DNA from: Aurifilum marmelostoma
Lineage: Eukaryota > Ascomycota > Sordariomycetes > Diaporthales > Cryphonectriaceae
Direction of reading: 5' to 3'
DNA length: 64,000 nt
Assembly (NCBI GenBank): GCA_027559495.1
Contig: JAMXSV010000021.1
Coordinates: 1,039,635-1,103,634 of the forward strand
Part shown: in pieces, positions 1 through 12,756 of the stretch
Layout: each line of letters starts with the position of its first letter
How positions within the stretch are numbered: position 1 is the stretch's first letter
Program-made: the position numbers and the translations under genes
Notes under the pieces: model-generated
The model's input: the letters and a program-made list of their open reading frames with translations, nothing else
The model's database searches: none
What the model was told of the DNA's origin: nothing

Positions 1-2
1 GC

Positions 3-3000
3 CGTCATCGCAAGGAGCGGATGGAAGGCATGGCTTCGCCTCGTCGATCTTTGGCCGAGGATCGTCATGGCCACGATCGCAGGCACAGCAGCGGACACCG
101 TCGCCACTCGAGACGTTCGCACGGTCACCACGGCACCGATAACGATCTGGCCCACGATGCTCGCCGCGAGTCTCACCACAGACGCTCGCACCGTCGCACT
201 AACGACGTTATCGCCTCCGATTCTTCAGACGAAGCCCCAGTCCAGGACCGCGCCTCGCGCCGACCCCGTCGGGAGACCAGCAACCCACCCACCCCGCGTC
301 TGCCCAAGCAAGACGAGAAGGAGAAAGCTCAGCAGCAGCGCGAGGAAGCGTGTCGTCCTTCGTCTTCTTCTGGCAGCCACGAGATTCACATCCACTACAT
401 ACCCGTCGTCACCACGTCAGCCACGCCTCCCACAATGAGCTCCCGCCACTCGCGCTCGTCGGGCGACCGTGCTGCCCCCGATGGCGACATTCCTGCCGTC
501 AGGGTGTCCAAGTCGGTCGGTGTCTGCGCGAGCGAGCTTACCGAGCAGCTCAAGGGCCTCACCATGTCGTGGATCTCCAAGCACACCTCTGCGGCCCAGA
601 GCTCCTCTCGCCGAAGCAAGCACGAGCGGCGCGACAAGCATGGCAAGAAGAAAGTGGTGTCGACGTCCTCAACGCCCCTGGCCGAGCGCTGGATCTGCTA
701 CCGCTGCGGCAAGCTTCGCTCTGACAGCTTCCACTGCCGTCACCCCCTCAAGGAGGGACAGAAGATGCAGCCCAACTGGTGTGGCAAGTGCCGCATCTAC
801 AGTGACCTCAAAGGTGACACCCTCAGCTGGGGTGGTCAGCGCCACTACTGCTGGGGATGCGGACTCATCCGCTCCAAGAGCTATCATCGTCACAACCGTA
901 TTGCTGAGCACGAGGCGCCCACGCCTAACTACTGCAGAGCCTGTCGCGAGGCCTCGCCAAGCTTCGAGCACAACCTGCGCGAGATCAGCGAGGTAGGAAG
1001 CGAGACGACAATTCGAGACCAGGTAAGTAGTGATTTCGCGACCATGTGGCCGTCCTCTTTCATCTTTGCCATTCCGAACCCCCCCACCCCCCACCCCCGC
1101 TCCTTCTACCACTGACACGCACTTTTGATTCGACAGGCTTTCCAGCGTCAAATGTACGACGCCGAGCTGAGCGATATCGAGGAGGATGAGGATGACAACG
1201 ACGATGCTACCACCGGGGCCCAGGTTGCCGCCGGCAAGGAGAACGAGGATCCGGTCAAGTCGCAGAAGATCAAACACTCCGACAGCTTTATCCGCCAGAA
1301 TTGCTCCATGTCGACCAAGACCAAGTCTTCTGAGAGCTCGCACGAGGGCGCAGTGCCCCTCAGCAAGCTGAAGGCCATGCACCTCGAGGCGGAGAGGGCT
1401 CGCAACGTCATCGACGGAGGTCGTCCCCTCCCGTCTACCTCGTATAACCCTCCTCAAGTCCAGAGCATTGTCGACGAGGGTGTCGATGCTAACATCCCAC
1501 CCTCCTCTGAGGCTCAGCAGCCGACCTCAAACAACAACGAGGACGATGGATGGGCTATGAAGGCCACAGGTCAGCTCGCTGATGAGCGGATGCCGCGCGG
1601 TGATGGACGTGACGTTCAGGCTGGAGGCTGCTCGCCTGGCCCCGCTGATACGATCACTACGGACCAGAAGGCTGCTGAGACGAGCTCCACCAAGAAGAAG
1701 GTCCACTGGGGCAAGGAGGGCAAGCAGCCCATGAATTCTGCTGCCGCTTCTGCTTCTGCTTCCGAGAGCACCGTGCCTCAAGTCTCTGGTTCTGGCATCT
1801 CGAGCGGCGGCTGTCGTTCTAGCCTGTCTTCCAAGAAGTCTACCGGTCTGCGCGGACCTCCCCGCCGCCACCCCGCCGAGGAGAGCACGGGCAGTCCTCT
1901 CGAGCGTGAGGGAGCCGTCTCGAGCGACGATCTTGGCGAGAGCTCGCGAAGGGCCTGGGCGTCCTCGACCCAGCAGTTCAGCCGCGGTAGTTCCAGCCTG
2001 CGTCAGGCTCGCTCGGCCCAGCAGTCTTTTGGGGAGGCAGCTTATAGCTCGGGTGACGAGATGCCTCAGGGTTCGCGCGCCCCGGCACCAACTGGCTTCT
2101 CCTACCAGCCCTCATCTGCTTCTTCTGCCCCGTATGACCCCATGAACATGGGCTTCTCTGCCTACTACTCCAACAACTTTGGAGGTCAGCAGCACAGTGG
2201 TGGTCATGGCTACTGGAACCCCCACGCCCAGCCGTCTAGCCAGAGCATCTATGCCTCGTACAATCTCTCTGGCGACCCAGTCTCCTACCAGGGCTACCAC
2301 GGCACCTACAGTGCCTTTGCTGACCAGCAGCAGCCCTACCCGGACTTCAACTCGGCCGCCCACTTCAGCGACTCCACCACTCGTCGGGATTTCTCTGGCT
2401 ACGCCGCTCCTGCTGACGCCGGTTTCGACATGTACGGTCACTCTCGAACCAACAACAACGACTTCTTCACCTCTTCTGGAGATGGCTGTGCCTTCTTCCC
2501 TGCACCTCCCGCCTATCCCGAGTTCGACTTCGCCAACATGGGCGAGACGGAGGAGTCCAAGGCGGCCAAGGACGAGTTTTACACGCATGTCCCCCAAGGC
2601 TTCGACGAGACGTTCACCCGGGAGAAGAAGTTCACGCGCAACAACAACAAGTCTCGCACCCCGCGGTCTCAGGCCTCCTGGCGTCTGTATGATGATGGAG
2701 ACACAGAGGAGGCCGAGAACAAGACGTATGAGTGGCGTGACGGCCGGACCACCGTCCACCACGAGCAGGAGTCGTACCTCACCAACTCTGGAAACCGGGT
2801 CACCATCCTTTCCATCCGCGAGATCAAGAGCGACGAGGAGCTGTCAGAGACCTCTGATGGCAAGAACGGTATGAGCAATAACGCCGTGGCCTCCGTGCCA
2901 GCCATGTGAGATGCTACCTAGTGTGCTAACGAGCCGTTAGGCCGTGGAGACAACAACTCGGACGACTCTGACCTCGACACTGTCATCCACAAGTCTACGA

Positions 3001-3023
3001 CCAAGTCCCTCTGCCCACTGTGA
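3..3023 (+). CDS. His/Arg-rich protein with two tandem CxxC zinc modules (5' partial)
   Basis: I do not recognise a named gene. The frame is open to the left window edge, so the first visible Met (21) may be internal. Proposed exons are 3-1022, 1137-2868 and 2941-3023. Intron 1 has GTAAGT and CAG ends. Intron 2 has GTATGA, GTGCTAAC and TAG, and its removal replaces a stop at 2907-2909 with an acidic tail ending in LCPL. About 944 residues are visible. Counting from Met 21, the first 60 residues are packed with His and Arg. Residues about 226-310 hold two copies of one pattern: CxxC, then R-S-x-S-[FY]-H, then P-N-[WY]-CxxCR. Each copy should bind one zinc ion. The rest is Ser/Gln/Tyr-rich and probably disordered, with an acidic patch just after intron 1. 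A nuclear or nucleic-acid role is only a guess. Splicing is well supported; function is unknown. Confidence 0.75.
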
Positions 3024-4149
3024 AAGAAAATATGAAAAGGACCAAAAAAAAAATCACCAACGAGCCAAGCCGTTGCTTGTCTATAGGGCGTAAGCATCTT
3101 CTCACCTCTAACCATCTCCCACAGAACATCGCTGACCTTGTGCCGCAGTTTGTATGACCGCCTGGCAAAAGCTCTCTCTTTCCTTCTCTGGAGACTTGCT
3201 CACAGGTCCCCTCTTCTGAATTTCTACCATGTCGTTCTCTGACAGGGTCGTTGACGCCACCGCCGCCATGCTGAAAGCATTGTTGCGATACGACGTTTCT
3301 CTTTTCTCTTTCTTTTCTGCACAAAAACTTCTTTGCCAATATTGTTACTGACGAAAAAAAACCAACATTTTCGCTGTTCGGCTGCGACTATCTCGCTGCT
3401 GCTGTTCTTCACCACGCATACGACAGGGCGAAACGCTTTTCCTTTTCACTCTACTCTGCATCAACTCTTCTTTTCCATGAACGCTGATAAACCAAAAAAC
3501 GATAAAAGGACAAAAAAATACACTCAAGGGGATGACGAACAGTTATGAGGCTATCCAGGCCACCCTCAACTGTGTAAAGAGAGGGGTGAGGGGGCTGTTC
3601 TTCCGGGGCTCATGGTTGTCGCAAAACAAAACGAAAACGGAACAATATGGTCAAAGAAAACAAGATGACCGTGCTTGACGAGGCCTTCTCAGTTGTGGAG
3701 GATATTTGGGGGAGAGAAGGCCTTGTTGAATGAGAATAGGAGATAGAATCAAAAAAATGAATAAACTTGTAGATTAGTCTGTATCTGCTTTGTCTTCGCT
3801 GTTGAAACTCTGCTTGTGAAACGATGATGTGTGGATGAGAATTGGGCGGATGTGTTGGCAGCATCGTATTGAGTAGTAGGTTCGACGTACTCTGCATACT
3901 GTGTATCAAATTCTCTCGAAGAAAACATTCATGGAGTCACCGTGTCTCATCGAGGCATTCATCATGGAAAATATATCGGTACAGACACTGCTGTGGCACT
4001 ACTTAGACATCAGCAATCCTCGTCACGAACGTATCGTTGGAAGGAATCAACTAGTCGGGCAATTATTCTTGTTCACTTATGGTATCAATAGAGCGCTGCT
4101 GCCATGCAACGAAATACTCGAGAGACCTCTCAACTCTAGGAGACCTGCT
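3024..4149. other. Spacer between convergent genes
   Basis: This stretch lies between the 3' ends of the zinc-module gene (+) and UTP23 (-), so it should hold two 3' untranslated regions. It contains A-rich runs near 3050, 3350 and 3515. I see no credible coding frame in it. The open frame that runs through 3901-4692 on the plus strand is the antisense of UTP23. Confidence 0.7.
3760..3765 (+). terminator. Candidate AATAAA polyadenylation signal
   Basis: A perfect AATAAA lies about 740 nt after the proposed stop of the first gene, in the convergent spacer. Fungal polyadenylation signals are loose, so this is only a candidate. Confidence 0.3.
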
Positions 4150-5129
4150 CTAGTCATCACCTGCGACGGCCGCACCCTGCGGAGCCTCGCCACTGCCCTC
4201 ACCACCACCGCCACCGTCCTCAACCTTCTTCTGCTTCCGCTTCCGCTTCTTCTTGCTCGGCTGCTCCGAAGAACCCTCTGCTCTTGGCTGCTCCTTGTCT
4301 TGTTCTTCTTTTCTCGGTCTCGAGGGCTGCTGCTGCTGCTGTTGTGGCTTCTTCTTGGCCTTCTTGACGGACAAGGGATTCGGGCCCTTTTCGCCCTTTC
4401 TCTTCTTCTTTTTCTTCTTCTCGGGTGCCTCTTCTTTCTCATCGCCGTCGCTGGCCTCGGCGTCATCTTCGTCGTCGTCTCGTTTCCTCTTGCCGCCTGT
4501 CTGGGCCGGTGCTTTCAGCTCGGCGCGGAACTTTGCCCTCTCGCCCTTCTGCACGACCCTCGCAGTCGCCGAGGCCATCGGTTCAAGCTGTGTTTCGACG
4601 GATCACAAGTCAGCATAGTGTCTCTCAACCCCTCCCCTTATATATCTCTTTTTTTTTTTAAACTCACAATCATGACCGATCTCGAGATATAGACCAGCGG
4701 CACCCCAGGAATCCCCCTCATCTTGGCCCGGAACCCAGCATCCTGGCTGGCAACAACATAGCGGTGCTTATTCGTCGGCCCGACCACGCTCCCCAGACAC
4801 TCGGCCGTGCTCAGCGGCTCGGGGTACTCGTCCGGGTGGTGCCCGCAGCGCCTCCGCTCGAACGCCTTGGCCTTGTCGATGACCCTGTCCATGCCCGGGC
4901 GGTCGCGGCCCCCCTGGGCGTACAGGTGGCGCATGGAGCACTGGGTGATGAGGATCTTGACCTCGCCGTGGAGGGTGTTGGAGAGGTACTGGGGCAGGTC
5001 CATGGCGAAGCGGTCGGCGTCGCGGACGAGGTCGGCGTCGACGAGGACCTGGTAGGGCTGGTGGAAGTGGAAGGCGAGCTCGAACTGCTTGAGCAGCTTG
5101 CGGTAGGCCTTGGAGCGTTTGCCGCGCAT
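4150..5129 (-). CDS. UTP23: rRNA-processing protein UTP23 (PIN-like domain)
   Basis: UTP23 is a small-subunit processome factor of the nucleolus. It acts in early 18S rRNA maturation and snR30 release in yeast. Exons are 5129-4668 and 4587-4150, and the 80-nt intron has a GTGAGT donor and CAG acceptor in phase 0, giving 299 residues. The N-terminus MRGKRSKAYRK, the segment PYQVLVDADLV, ITQCSMRHLY, FERRRCGHH, NKHRYVVASQD and VPLVYISRSVMI match the FCF1/UTP23 PIN family in order, including the Cys/His residues of the UTP23 zinc site. After the splice the frame reads LEPMASAT, as in yeast UTP23. The C-terminal third is Lys/Glu-rich with a Gln run and contains the conserved NPLSVKKAKKK motif. The frame stays open 55 codons upstream to another ATG at 5294, but the family start is at 5129. 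Confidence 0.95.
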
Positions 5130-6062
5130 TTTTGGGGGAAACTGGGGCCGCTGTAGGCCCGAGACAATTGAAGGACGAGGAGAAAGAGGTGGAGGAGGAA
5201 GACGAAGACGGGATAGGGGAGGGTAGACTCTTCTCGTCTCTTCTTTTCGTCGGTGCTGGAGAGGGCGTTGGGGGTTGTCTTGTTGAGATGACACTCGGTC
5301 TAGCAGCTCTTCGGGTGTACGTTATTTGAGGTGGGAAAAGAAGGAGGGGAAGAGAGGAGAGGACGATAGTGAGGATGAAGGAGAATCTCGACGGTGATGG
5401 TTTAGTTGTGTTGGTTGCACGCAGGCTTGTCTGAACCGCCCAAAACTTTTTGTTATCGGCCCTGTTGCGCCAGGCGGCTCAGGCCTTATCGGTGACAGGG
5501 CACCCACCAACACCCCACATTTACTTGACGTACTGTTCCGCCGCACTGAACAGCAGTGGTTCAACTGTGCCTAGCCGCTGTTGTTGAGTGCTTGCTTGGC
5601 TGGCTGCCTTAGCAGGGGCTGGTAGTTATTTTTCGAGGCCTAAGTAACCTGTCAAGTATGTACAGTACAGTACATGGCATAATAGTACATAAAACGATAC
5701 TCTTGGAGAAATGATCATCTGGTCCTGCAGAACGAACGCCTTGTCCACTTTTCTCGCTCCCTTGTCTCCTCCTTCTCCCACGTTCCAAGACTCCTAATGC
5801 TAGAGAGAGTAAAGAAAAAAAAATACAAAAAAAATCTATATGGATATTTGCACACCACCTTTTCTGCCTTGACGCCGGTTCCTGGTTATATCTTGTAGCA
5901 AGCAAGGGGCACTGGAATCACCAGCTGCCTCAATAATATCGGGTAGTGGATGTCAAAATGTAGATCAACAAGAGGAATACGAGACGACCTTCTCGTATTT
6001 CGTCTCAAAAGACAAAGTGTGATGCGCCGCGCGGAAAGAGAAGAGAAAACAAAGGGTAATGG
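5130..6062. other. Spacer between UTP23 and PTC7
   Basis: Both flanking genes are on the minus strand, so this holds the UTP23 promoter and leader and the PTC7 3' untranslated region. The first 165 nt upstream of the UTP23 start read without a stop in frame. A short CAGTA-type repeat (TACAGTACAGTACA) lies near 5660. No gene seen. Confidence 0.65.
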
Positions 6063-7648
6063 TCATTGAAAGTCGTCATTTCGCATGCAGCGCGCCGCGA
6101 CCACACTGATATCATCTAGCTTGCCTGCACGACGTCTGGGTCAGTAAAACAACGATCTTGCATGGACGGCGACCGGAACGAGTCGTGGGGGGCAAAGACT
6201 CACCTCCCTCGCTCGGCAGACCCTCCTCGATGGCGTGCTCCATGAACGGACTCTCCGCGAAGGGGTCGAGGGCGATGGTCTTGGCAGCCAGCATCAGCTC
6301 CTCCGCGACAAAGGCCATCTCGCCGCTCCCGTCCACGTACTCGGGCCTGGCGGCCCGGAGCTTTGCCTTGGCGGCCCTGCCCTCGCCCGACTCCCACCTC
6401 TTGATGCTGGCGCTCACGTTCTCGACGATCTCATGCGACCACAGGTTGTCGATGACGCCGTCCGACATGGCGAGCACGACGTCACCCTCGCGGATGGGCA
6501 CCCGGTCGAGCACGGCGTTCTGCAGCGGGGTGTCGGGGCTGTTGGTGCCCAGCTGCCGCGGGCAGTCGAACCAGTGCCACTGCTCGCGCGTCTTGAACAC
6601 CAGCTCGCCTGAGCTCGGCCGCACCACCATCACCTGGGAGTCCCCCAGGTTGGTCACGTAGAGCACAGGCCCCAAGCCGCCGCCGTTGTTGTTGTCGCTG
6701 CTGTCCTGCTGCGACACCACAGCCCCCTCCTCGTCCTCCTCCTTTGCCTTGTCATTTTCCTCAGGCTCTCCGTAGAAAAGCTGCGCACCTGTCGCGGTCG
6801 TGGTCCCCTGCCAGTCGGGCTCGGAAGTGGCTTCTCTGGTCAGCTCGTAGGCGCGCTGGAGGTATGCGACGGGGTCAGGACGGTAGGCAGGGTCGCCAGG
6901 GCCGCGGAGCCTGGCGGCATCTTCGCTCATGGCTGTGGCCCAAAAGTGTAAGATGAGTCTGGCCCAGAGGCTGGATGATAGCATAGAGAGGACCGAAGTT
7001 TTAGCGCGATGAGCCACCACGAGGAGACAGGAAGGGGGAGAGAGAAAGGGAAACATACCCAGCATGGCCTCTGGGCCGCGCACTCCAGGCGCCTACGCCA
7101 TCATTCGCCCCGATGAAGTATTCGCTCGCAAAGGCGGCGTCGTCGCCGTTGGTCCAGCCCTTGATCAGCTCTCCGTTGACCTTGGGCCGCCTGTCGCGAC
7201 TGCGGTGGTGTGTGCTCAGGGGATCGCTGAAGGAGCCCGAGGGCGGGGACAGGAACGGCGGCGGGAAAGGTCTCGGGGCGCGCTTGGCGAAGAGGGAGAT
7301 GCCCGTCTCGAACTTGTAGGGCAGCGCGGGGAGCGCTGGTATGGTTCGGTCCCTGGCCTGCTGCTGGCTGTCTGGTGGTCGGGTCCCGACCGGGCTGGCG
7401 CTGCTGCTGTGCTGGTGGGGATCGTGACTGCGCGGGTGGGATGCGGTCGCGGTCGCAGAGGCGACACGGGCAGATGTGGAGAGGGGTCGGGCTCGGTTTC
7501 GGTCATGACGGGGCGGGAGGAGCCATGATGGCGATGGAGAAGAAACGGAAGAGGACGAGGAAAGGCGGAGAGCGTGGGAGCAGCACAGCGTCTGCCGGAG
7601 TTGGTGAGGGATCGAGGCCGGTGATGAAAAGATTACTGACTTCCTCAT
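6063..7648 (-). CDS. PTC7: PP2C-family protein phosphatase, PTC7/Azr1 type, mitochondrial
   Basis: This is a metal-dependent Ser/Thr phosphatase. Yeast Ptc7 acts in mitochondria on coenzyme Q biosynthesis enzymes; the role here is inferred from family. Exons are 7648-7059, 6970-6204 and 6124-6063, giving 472 residues. The introns have GTATGT/CAG (88 nt) and GTGAGT/TACTGAC/CAG (79 nt) signals. The first 70 residues are rich in Ser, Arg and Pro and poor in acids, as in a mitochondrial presequence. PP2C motifs appear in order: NDGVGAW (Asp about 183), NLGDSQVMVV (about 308), MSDGVIDNL (about 367) and GKLDDISVV (Asp 456-457). The last motif comes only from the 62-nt third exon. Reading through the donor instead gives an unrelated tail ending at 6112. 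A Glu/Asp- and Asn-rich insert lies between motifs. No close operon-like partner. Confidence 0.92.
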
Positions 7649-10009
7649 CCCAGCGATGAGGCAATCAATCTATGTGGTATTTTCGGAACAAGACTGGGGA
7701 TGCGAAATTGGGGTAAGGTTTCTTTTCTGTCTCGCTTCTTGCTGTCGCACGTTGTCGACAGTGGTTTGTACCGTCGCAGCTGTGTGTGGTAAAACAAGAA
7801 GAAGCAGGCGTGGTGTTGTTGAACAGTGCATGCGGGCGTCAATCAGTGGTCGGTGGTTTACGATAAAGGCTCTCGGGGGTTAAAAAAAAAAAGGTTAAAA
7901 AAAAAGAGAGAGAGAGGCGAAAGGCGAAAAATAGGCTGCAGGGATCTAGATGAAGAGCAAGGGTCTGCGCGACGATCAACTCCCAATTCTCTCTCTTTTT
8001 TTTCTTCTTTTGTTCTTTCCTTTTCCCTTCTGGAAAAGTTCCACAGGTGTTCTCTGCAGGGTTGGGATGAATGAGCTGTTCAAGTGTCCAGTTTTTTCAT
8101 GTCCTCCTGCTTCTGACTTTCCTTTTCTTCTCATTTGCTGGACACGTTTCTTGCAGGTAAAGATCATCAACAACTTACCCATTAAATCCGCGGAAAGAAC
8201 TTGGTCTTGAAACCTCGTCTCGCCCTGTAGAGTTATTCCCCCAACAATATCCACTGGCTAACAAAGCACTGTAGCACTGTCAACTGGGCACTTGACCTCC
8301 TCCCTCCTGCCTCTTGTCTTCACTACTGTGTACGTGCTCTTATGCACATACTGCCGATAATCGGACACCTCGCCTCATCGCTGGCCTCATTCCACAATAA
8401 TAAGCAGCTCCACAGCCAACAAAGTACACTGGTGGCTGATTCTGACTGGGGCTCAACATGTGTTTGCTGCTGGCTCAGAGACTTTGCCATTTTCCCGTAG
8501 TACTATGCAGCAGCAGAGACACTTGACCCCTAAATTGCACTGACTGCTGATCGAGACTTCAACTTCCTCCCGTTGGCCTGACCAGTCTGCCCTCCGTCCT
8601 CTGTTGTCTGGCAACTCGGACCGAGACACCGAGCTCGTCAATTCGCCACTTAGCCATGCATGGCCCTGGCGGAGGAGGGGCCATCGCGTTCGCGAGCGGT
8701 GATTCTCAAATGAAACCACAGAGGAGGCAGAAGGAGGACTGTGGGCAGAACCTTGGGGACAAGTGCTGACGAGGCTGACGCTGGGAGAAGGGCCCAGGAA
8801 CCAGACCAGCGAGGGGCTCTGCTTGTCTATATGCATGCTGTCGCAGAGACGCAGTGTGTTAGTGCAGTGGTCAGATATCGAGTAGCTCTGGTGAACGGTT
8901 GTCTTGTTCGTCCCGAGCTCATCATCAATCTGGCGCGACCATGAGCACGAATAGTCCTGGATTGATGCGAGCACACAGCGTGGGCAATGGTCGACACCGA
9001 GCGGTGGATCAGTCAGATTTTCGAACCCGCTTCAACTGTCTGAGATGAGGCCTCGGGTCGGATAACGTCCCAAGGGGAAATACAGGCCACGCGTCACATG
9101 CGCGCCAAGGCTGTGTGTCTCTCTTCAAAGGAAGAATTTTGTGTCACTCTCTCGGGGGCCAGGGGGGGGAGGCCGAAGGGGCGAGACAAGAGACAGAATA
9201 AGCTTGTCCCTGTCGGCGTACGAGTAGGTTCGGCAGTACGGCGCATTCCATCTAACCTGTCCCACCCCACACGCCTTGTTCTCAATATCATCTGCTCACC
9301 ACAGGTTTCGGTGCCTTGCCGTCCTCCGGTGTTCCGTGCACCACAGAAAGATGGCAAAAGCAATCAAGGGTGGGCTCCCTCGGAAATAAAACAAAATAGA
9401 TCACTCAAGATTAGTACTCTCTGTTGAATAAGCCCGGATTCCTGGAAATTCCCATTCCCATCCCACCACTGCGCGACTGGCGATCGAGGTCGGCCGAGGC
9501 TAGTAGTGCGCAATCCTGTTACTTCTTTCTAACTATAGTGTACTTGAAAGTAGCTCTTGTATGTATCGTACGGGGCGCTCGAGAAAGCCATCTGACCTGA
9601 GCACAAGGGTCTCACTCGGAGCCAAGGCGGAGTTGAGTATGTAATTTGCTCTTCCCATCGTGCCGGCTGTCCCGCCGAGCCCGACCGATGGAGCTCGATA
9701 GGCAGCAGGAGCCCTCAGGTAGGGGAGGAGATGAAGAGCCTGTGTGGATCTGGAAATGGGGGACTTGGGGTTCAGACCAGAACAGGTGCCGAGGTTTGCG
9801 TTTCAGGTGTGCGAATTGTGATCCAGAAAACAACTACGTACCATGGAGACACAGAAAAGAGAGGAGCCCGCTGGGGGCGTTGGCTTATCACGTTCAGTCC
9901 AAAAATCTCCGCGAAGTTCCCGACAAAGCTATCCTGTCCCACAGCATCGCCATGGGCCATGGAGCAACGAGCAGCAATACTGGGTCTGTGTTGCAGTGCT
10001 GATCTGTGG

Positions 10010-10037
<28 letters not shown>
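10010..10037. repeat. (GA)14 microsatellite
   Basis: Fourteen uninterrupted GA units are visible in the divergent spacer. The tract is a polypurine run on the plus strand. Confidence 0.95.
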
Positions 10038-10042
<5 letters not shown>

Positions 10043-12736
10043 CCCTGAAGCTGATGGACAGGGCTGAGTCAACAAAGGGGGAAGGGGGCCGACCCTTTTG
10101 TTCTCACCCCTTCTTCTTTTTCCTCCCTCTCTCGGAGCGAGGCGGTAAAGACAAGTCCCCTTGTCAGACAGGAATCTGCAGCCCTCGGCCAATCGACAGT
10201 TGCCCCGACCCAGGGACCTGGGAAAATGGGTCCGTGGAGGGCCCCCTGTGGGAGGACAAGGAGAGCAAAACGGATTACACAAAACCTCAGATCTACCATA
10301 GTACTACTTCGCCAGCAGCGCCAAGAGGAGGAAGGGGAGAGAGGCTTGGCCGGATACGAAGAATGTGTGAGGTTGGCGAGATGGGTGGTGGTATGTACTT
10401 ATGTAAGAGAAAAGCTGGAGGCTGGGCAGAGAAACAGCCCTGCCACCGGTCGAGCCATGTCGTGGACCCTAAGCTGCTGCTGATGCTGATGCTGCTGCTG
10501 GTGGTGGTTGTGGTATTTGATATGATTACTACTACTCCTGCGTGCTTTGATTTCGGAAGTACCGGGGCGTGCGTACTCGGCGGTAGTATCCGGGCATGGG
10601 GCAAGAGCGAGGGAGGAGATGACCAAGGTGGCTAGGTGCTAAGTAGAGGTAGCTAGCAAACACAAGGGTATGAGGCAGGTGCAAGGCATGGTGGCCGCCC
10701 TCTTGTCCCTTCCCTTGTGACCTTTATGTGCATACTGTACGCGCACGACAGACGCCACTAGCCATACATGGCCCATGGGAAGATGGGATGCATGTTGCAA
10801 ATATCGCGGTGGGCTTGGATGGATGAGTGACCTTGTCGCCAGGATTCTGAAGCCCGTCTTTTCTTCTATTTACTTCTTTTCTTCCCATCTTGCGCCTACC
10901 CTGGTCCAGAGTTGATCATCAACCCATCGATCGACAGGATAGTCTTTTGCCATACATGGCACCAAGCAAGCCCTGCAGGTGTGGCATACGCGTATACGAG
11001 GAGATGGTGGGTGGTGTGCACTGCACCTGCTGTGCCGTACCATACGACATGGGAAACTAAGCTGTACCTGCAGGTAACGTAGGTACTATACGACATCAGC
11101 ACAACACACACCAGCCACCGGCTCCGTAGTGCATACATGTTCCGTCTATTCTGAGCAGCTGAGTGGCGGCACGCGAATGATGTAGTCTGCGCATCTGACT
11201 TGACAAACGGACGGGGGACCGTGTGATGTCTACTCCCTCTCTCTTTTTTTTGTCTCTCTGCGCCCCCGCCAATAACCTACAGTGGTGGGCTGGGGGAAGG
11301 ACGAGGGGGAGGAGGTGGACGGCAGGGGTTGGTGTGGTTTGGCGCTTCAGTACACTCTCCTGTGGGTGTTCCTGCGAGGCGCGCACCTCTACGGCGTCAA
11401 AAAAACAGAGGCAAGAGTCTTGGTCGATTTTATTTTGTTCCCCCCCTGCAGAGATGAGTGGCCGCCACAGCCGGCCCGCCTGGATTACTCCGGACCTTAG
11501 TCTACCTTACCCGGAGGAGGAAGGGGGGAGGGAGGTGGCTGCTTAGAAACGCTAGCTCCTTAGAGTAAATAGGCTTAGGATGAACATGATCAAGAAAGGA
11601 AAAGTGGTGATATCACCGCGAGAAGATGAAGTCATTTGCAAACAGCCAGGGAAAAGAAAACCGCTCGCCCAGTCTCTGCTGTCCAATCTGCAGGTTTTCT
11701 GATTTGGGAAAGAAACGAGATGGGGGGGGGGGGGGTAAAAAATAGAATCCAGTATGGTGAACGCCTGGTTTTGGGACCTGGTTCTAGGCGATTAGTCCAC
11801 TGATCTTGTCCTCTTCTAGATGGCGGTGGTGGTAGGCATTCCTTCCCCACGGGATGATCCTGTGTGTTGGTGTGGGTGAACTATGTAGAGGTGTGCGTAT
11901 GCACTCTGGATCTTGCCAAGACATTACTCACGTGTGTGTGCTGGAGGCTGGAGACTTGAGTATACTGTACTTCTCCGGACCACGACAGCTATGTACTACG
12001 GTCCACGGTCTGGCTGGATCTTGACTGCACCCTCTCGACCGCTCAACTGTCCAGCCCTTTTGGAAGCGCAGAATGCACGCAGGCAGGCTCTGGGGCCAAT
12101 AATGCGACAAATATTGGATGGTGGATGGAGGGTCATGGAATACATAGTACATGCATTGACACTTGCATTCAGTAGTACCATCGTACCAGCAAGGGTAGCG
12201 GCTTGAGGCTAGCGAGCAAGTTGACCAAGGACAGGGAAGTGACGCTGCTAGCATACGTAGTGACTATTGGTGGTGGTGGTATCACTACACTATAGCATGT
12301 ACAATGCAGCACCATAGCGGCTAGTACTATGTACGAGGGTCACTCCTGTCGTTCAGGTGCTGCTTGCGGGTGCTCTTACCACATGGCACGCAGGCCGGCT
12401 CACCTGGGCCTGCCTCAAACTTTCCCGCACCTACACCCAAGGTTTCTTCACCGCGGGGGGCCATGGTTCATCTGGAAGCTTCCTCGTACTCGGGACACAG
12501 GAACAAAAGGATATACAGGGACAGATTATCATCATCGTCACCACCGCCATTCATGCCTCCTCCGTCTCCTCTTTGAGTTTTGTGTCGACAACCAAGCTTG
12601 GCGTGTGCTCAGTACTTTACATCGTGATCGTCAACTTAGCCTCCGCATCGACATCACAAAACAGCCTTGACTAGCCTCCCACCGCCTGGGTAGATCGTCC
12701 GCCGGAACCCACCGCACCACAAGCACAGCTCAGCTC

Positions 12737-12756
12737 CAGTACAGTACAGTACAGTA
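12737..12756. repeat. Pentanucleotide CAGTA repeat, four copies
   Basis: Four exact head-to-tail CAGTA units are visible. The same core also appears in short form near 5660. Confidence 0.9.

Noticed and set aside
8453..8974. Open frame of 173 codons on the minus strand
   Set aside because: Composition is mixed, no motif or family pattern is visible, and no promoter or splice context supports it.
9005..9065. T-loop-like GGTTCGAAA on the minus strand, as in a tRNA
   Set aside because: The flanking bases do not form a T stem, and no acceptor or anticodon stem can be drawn.
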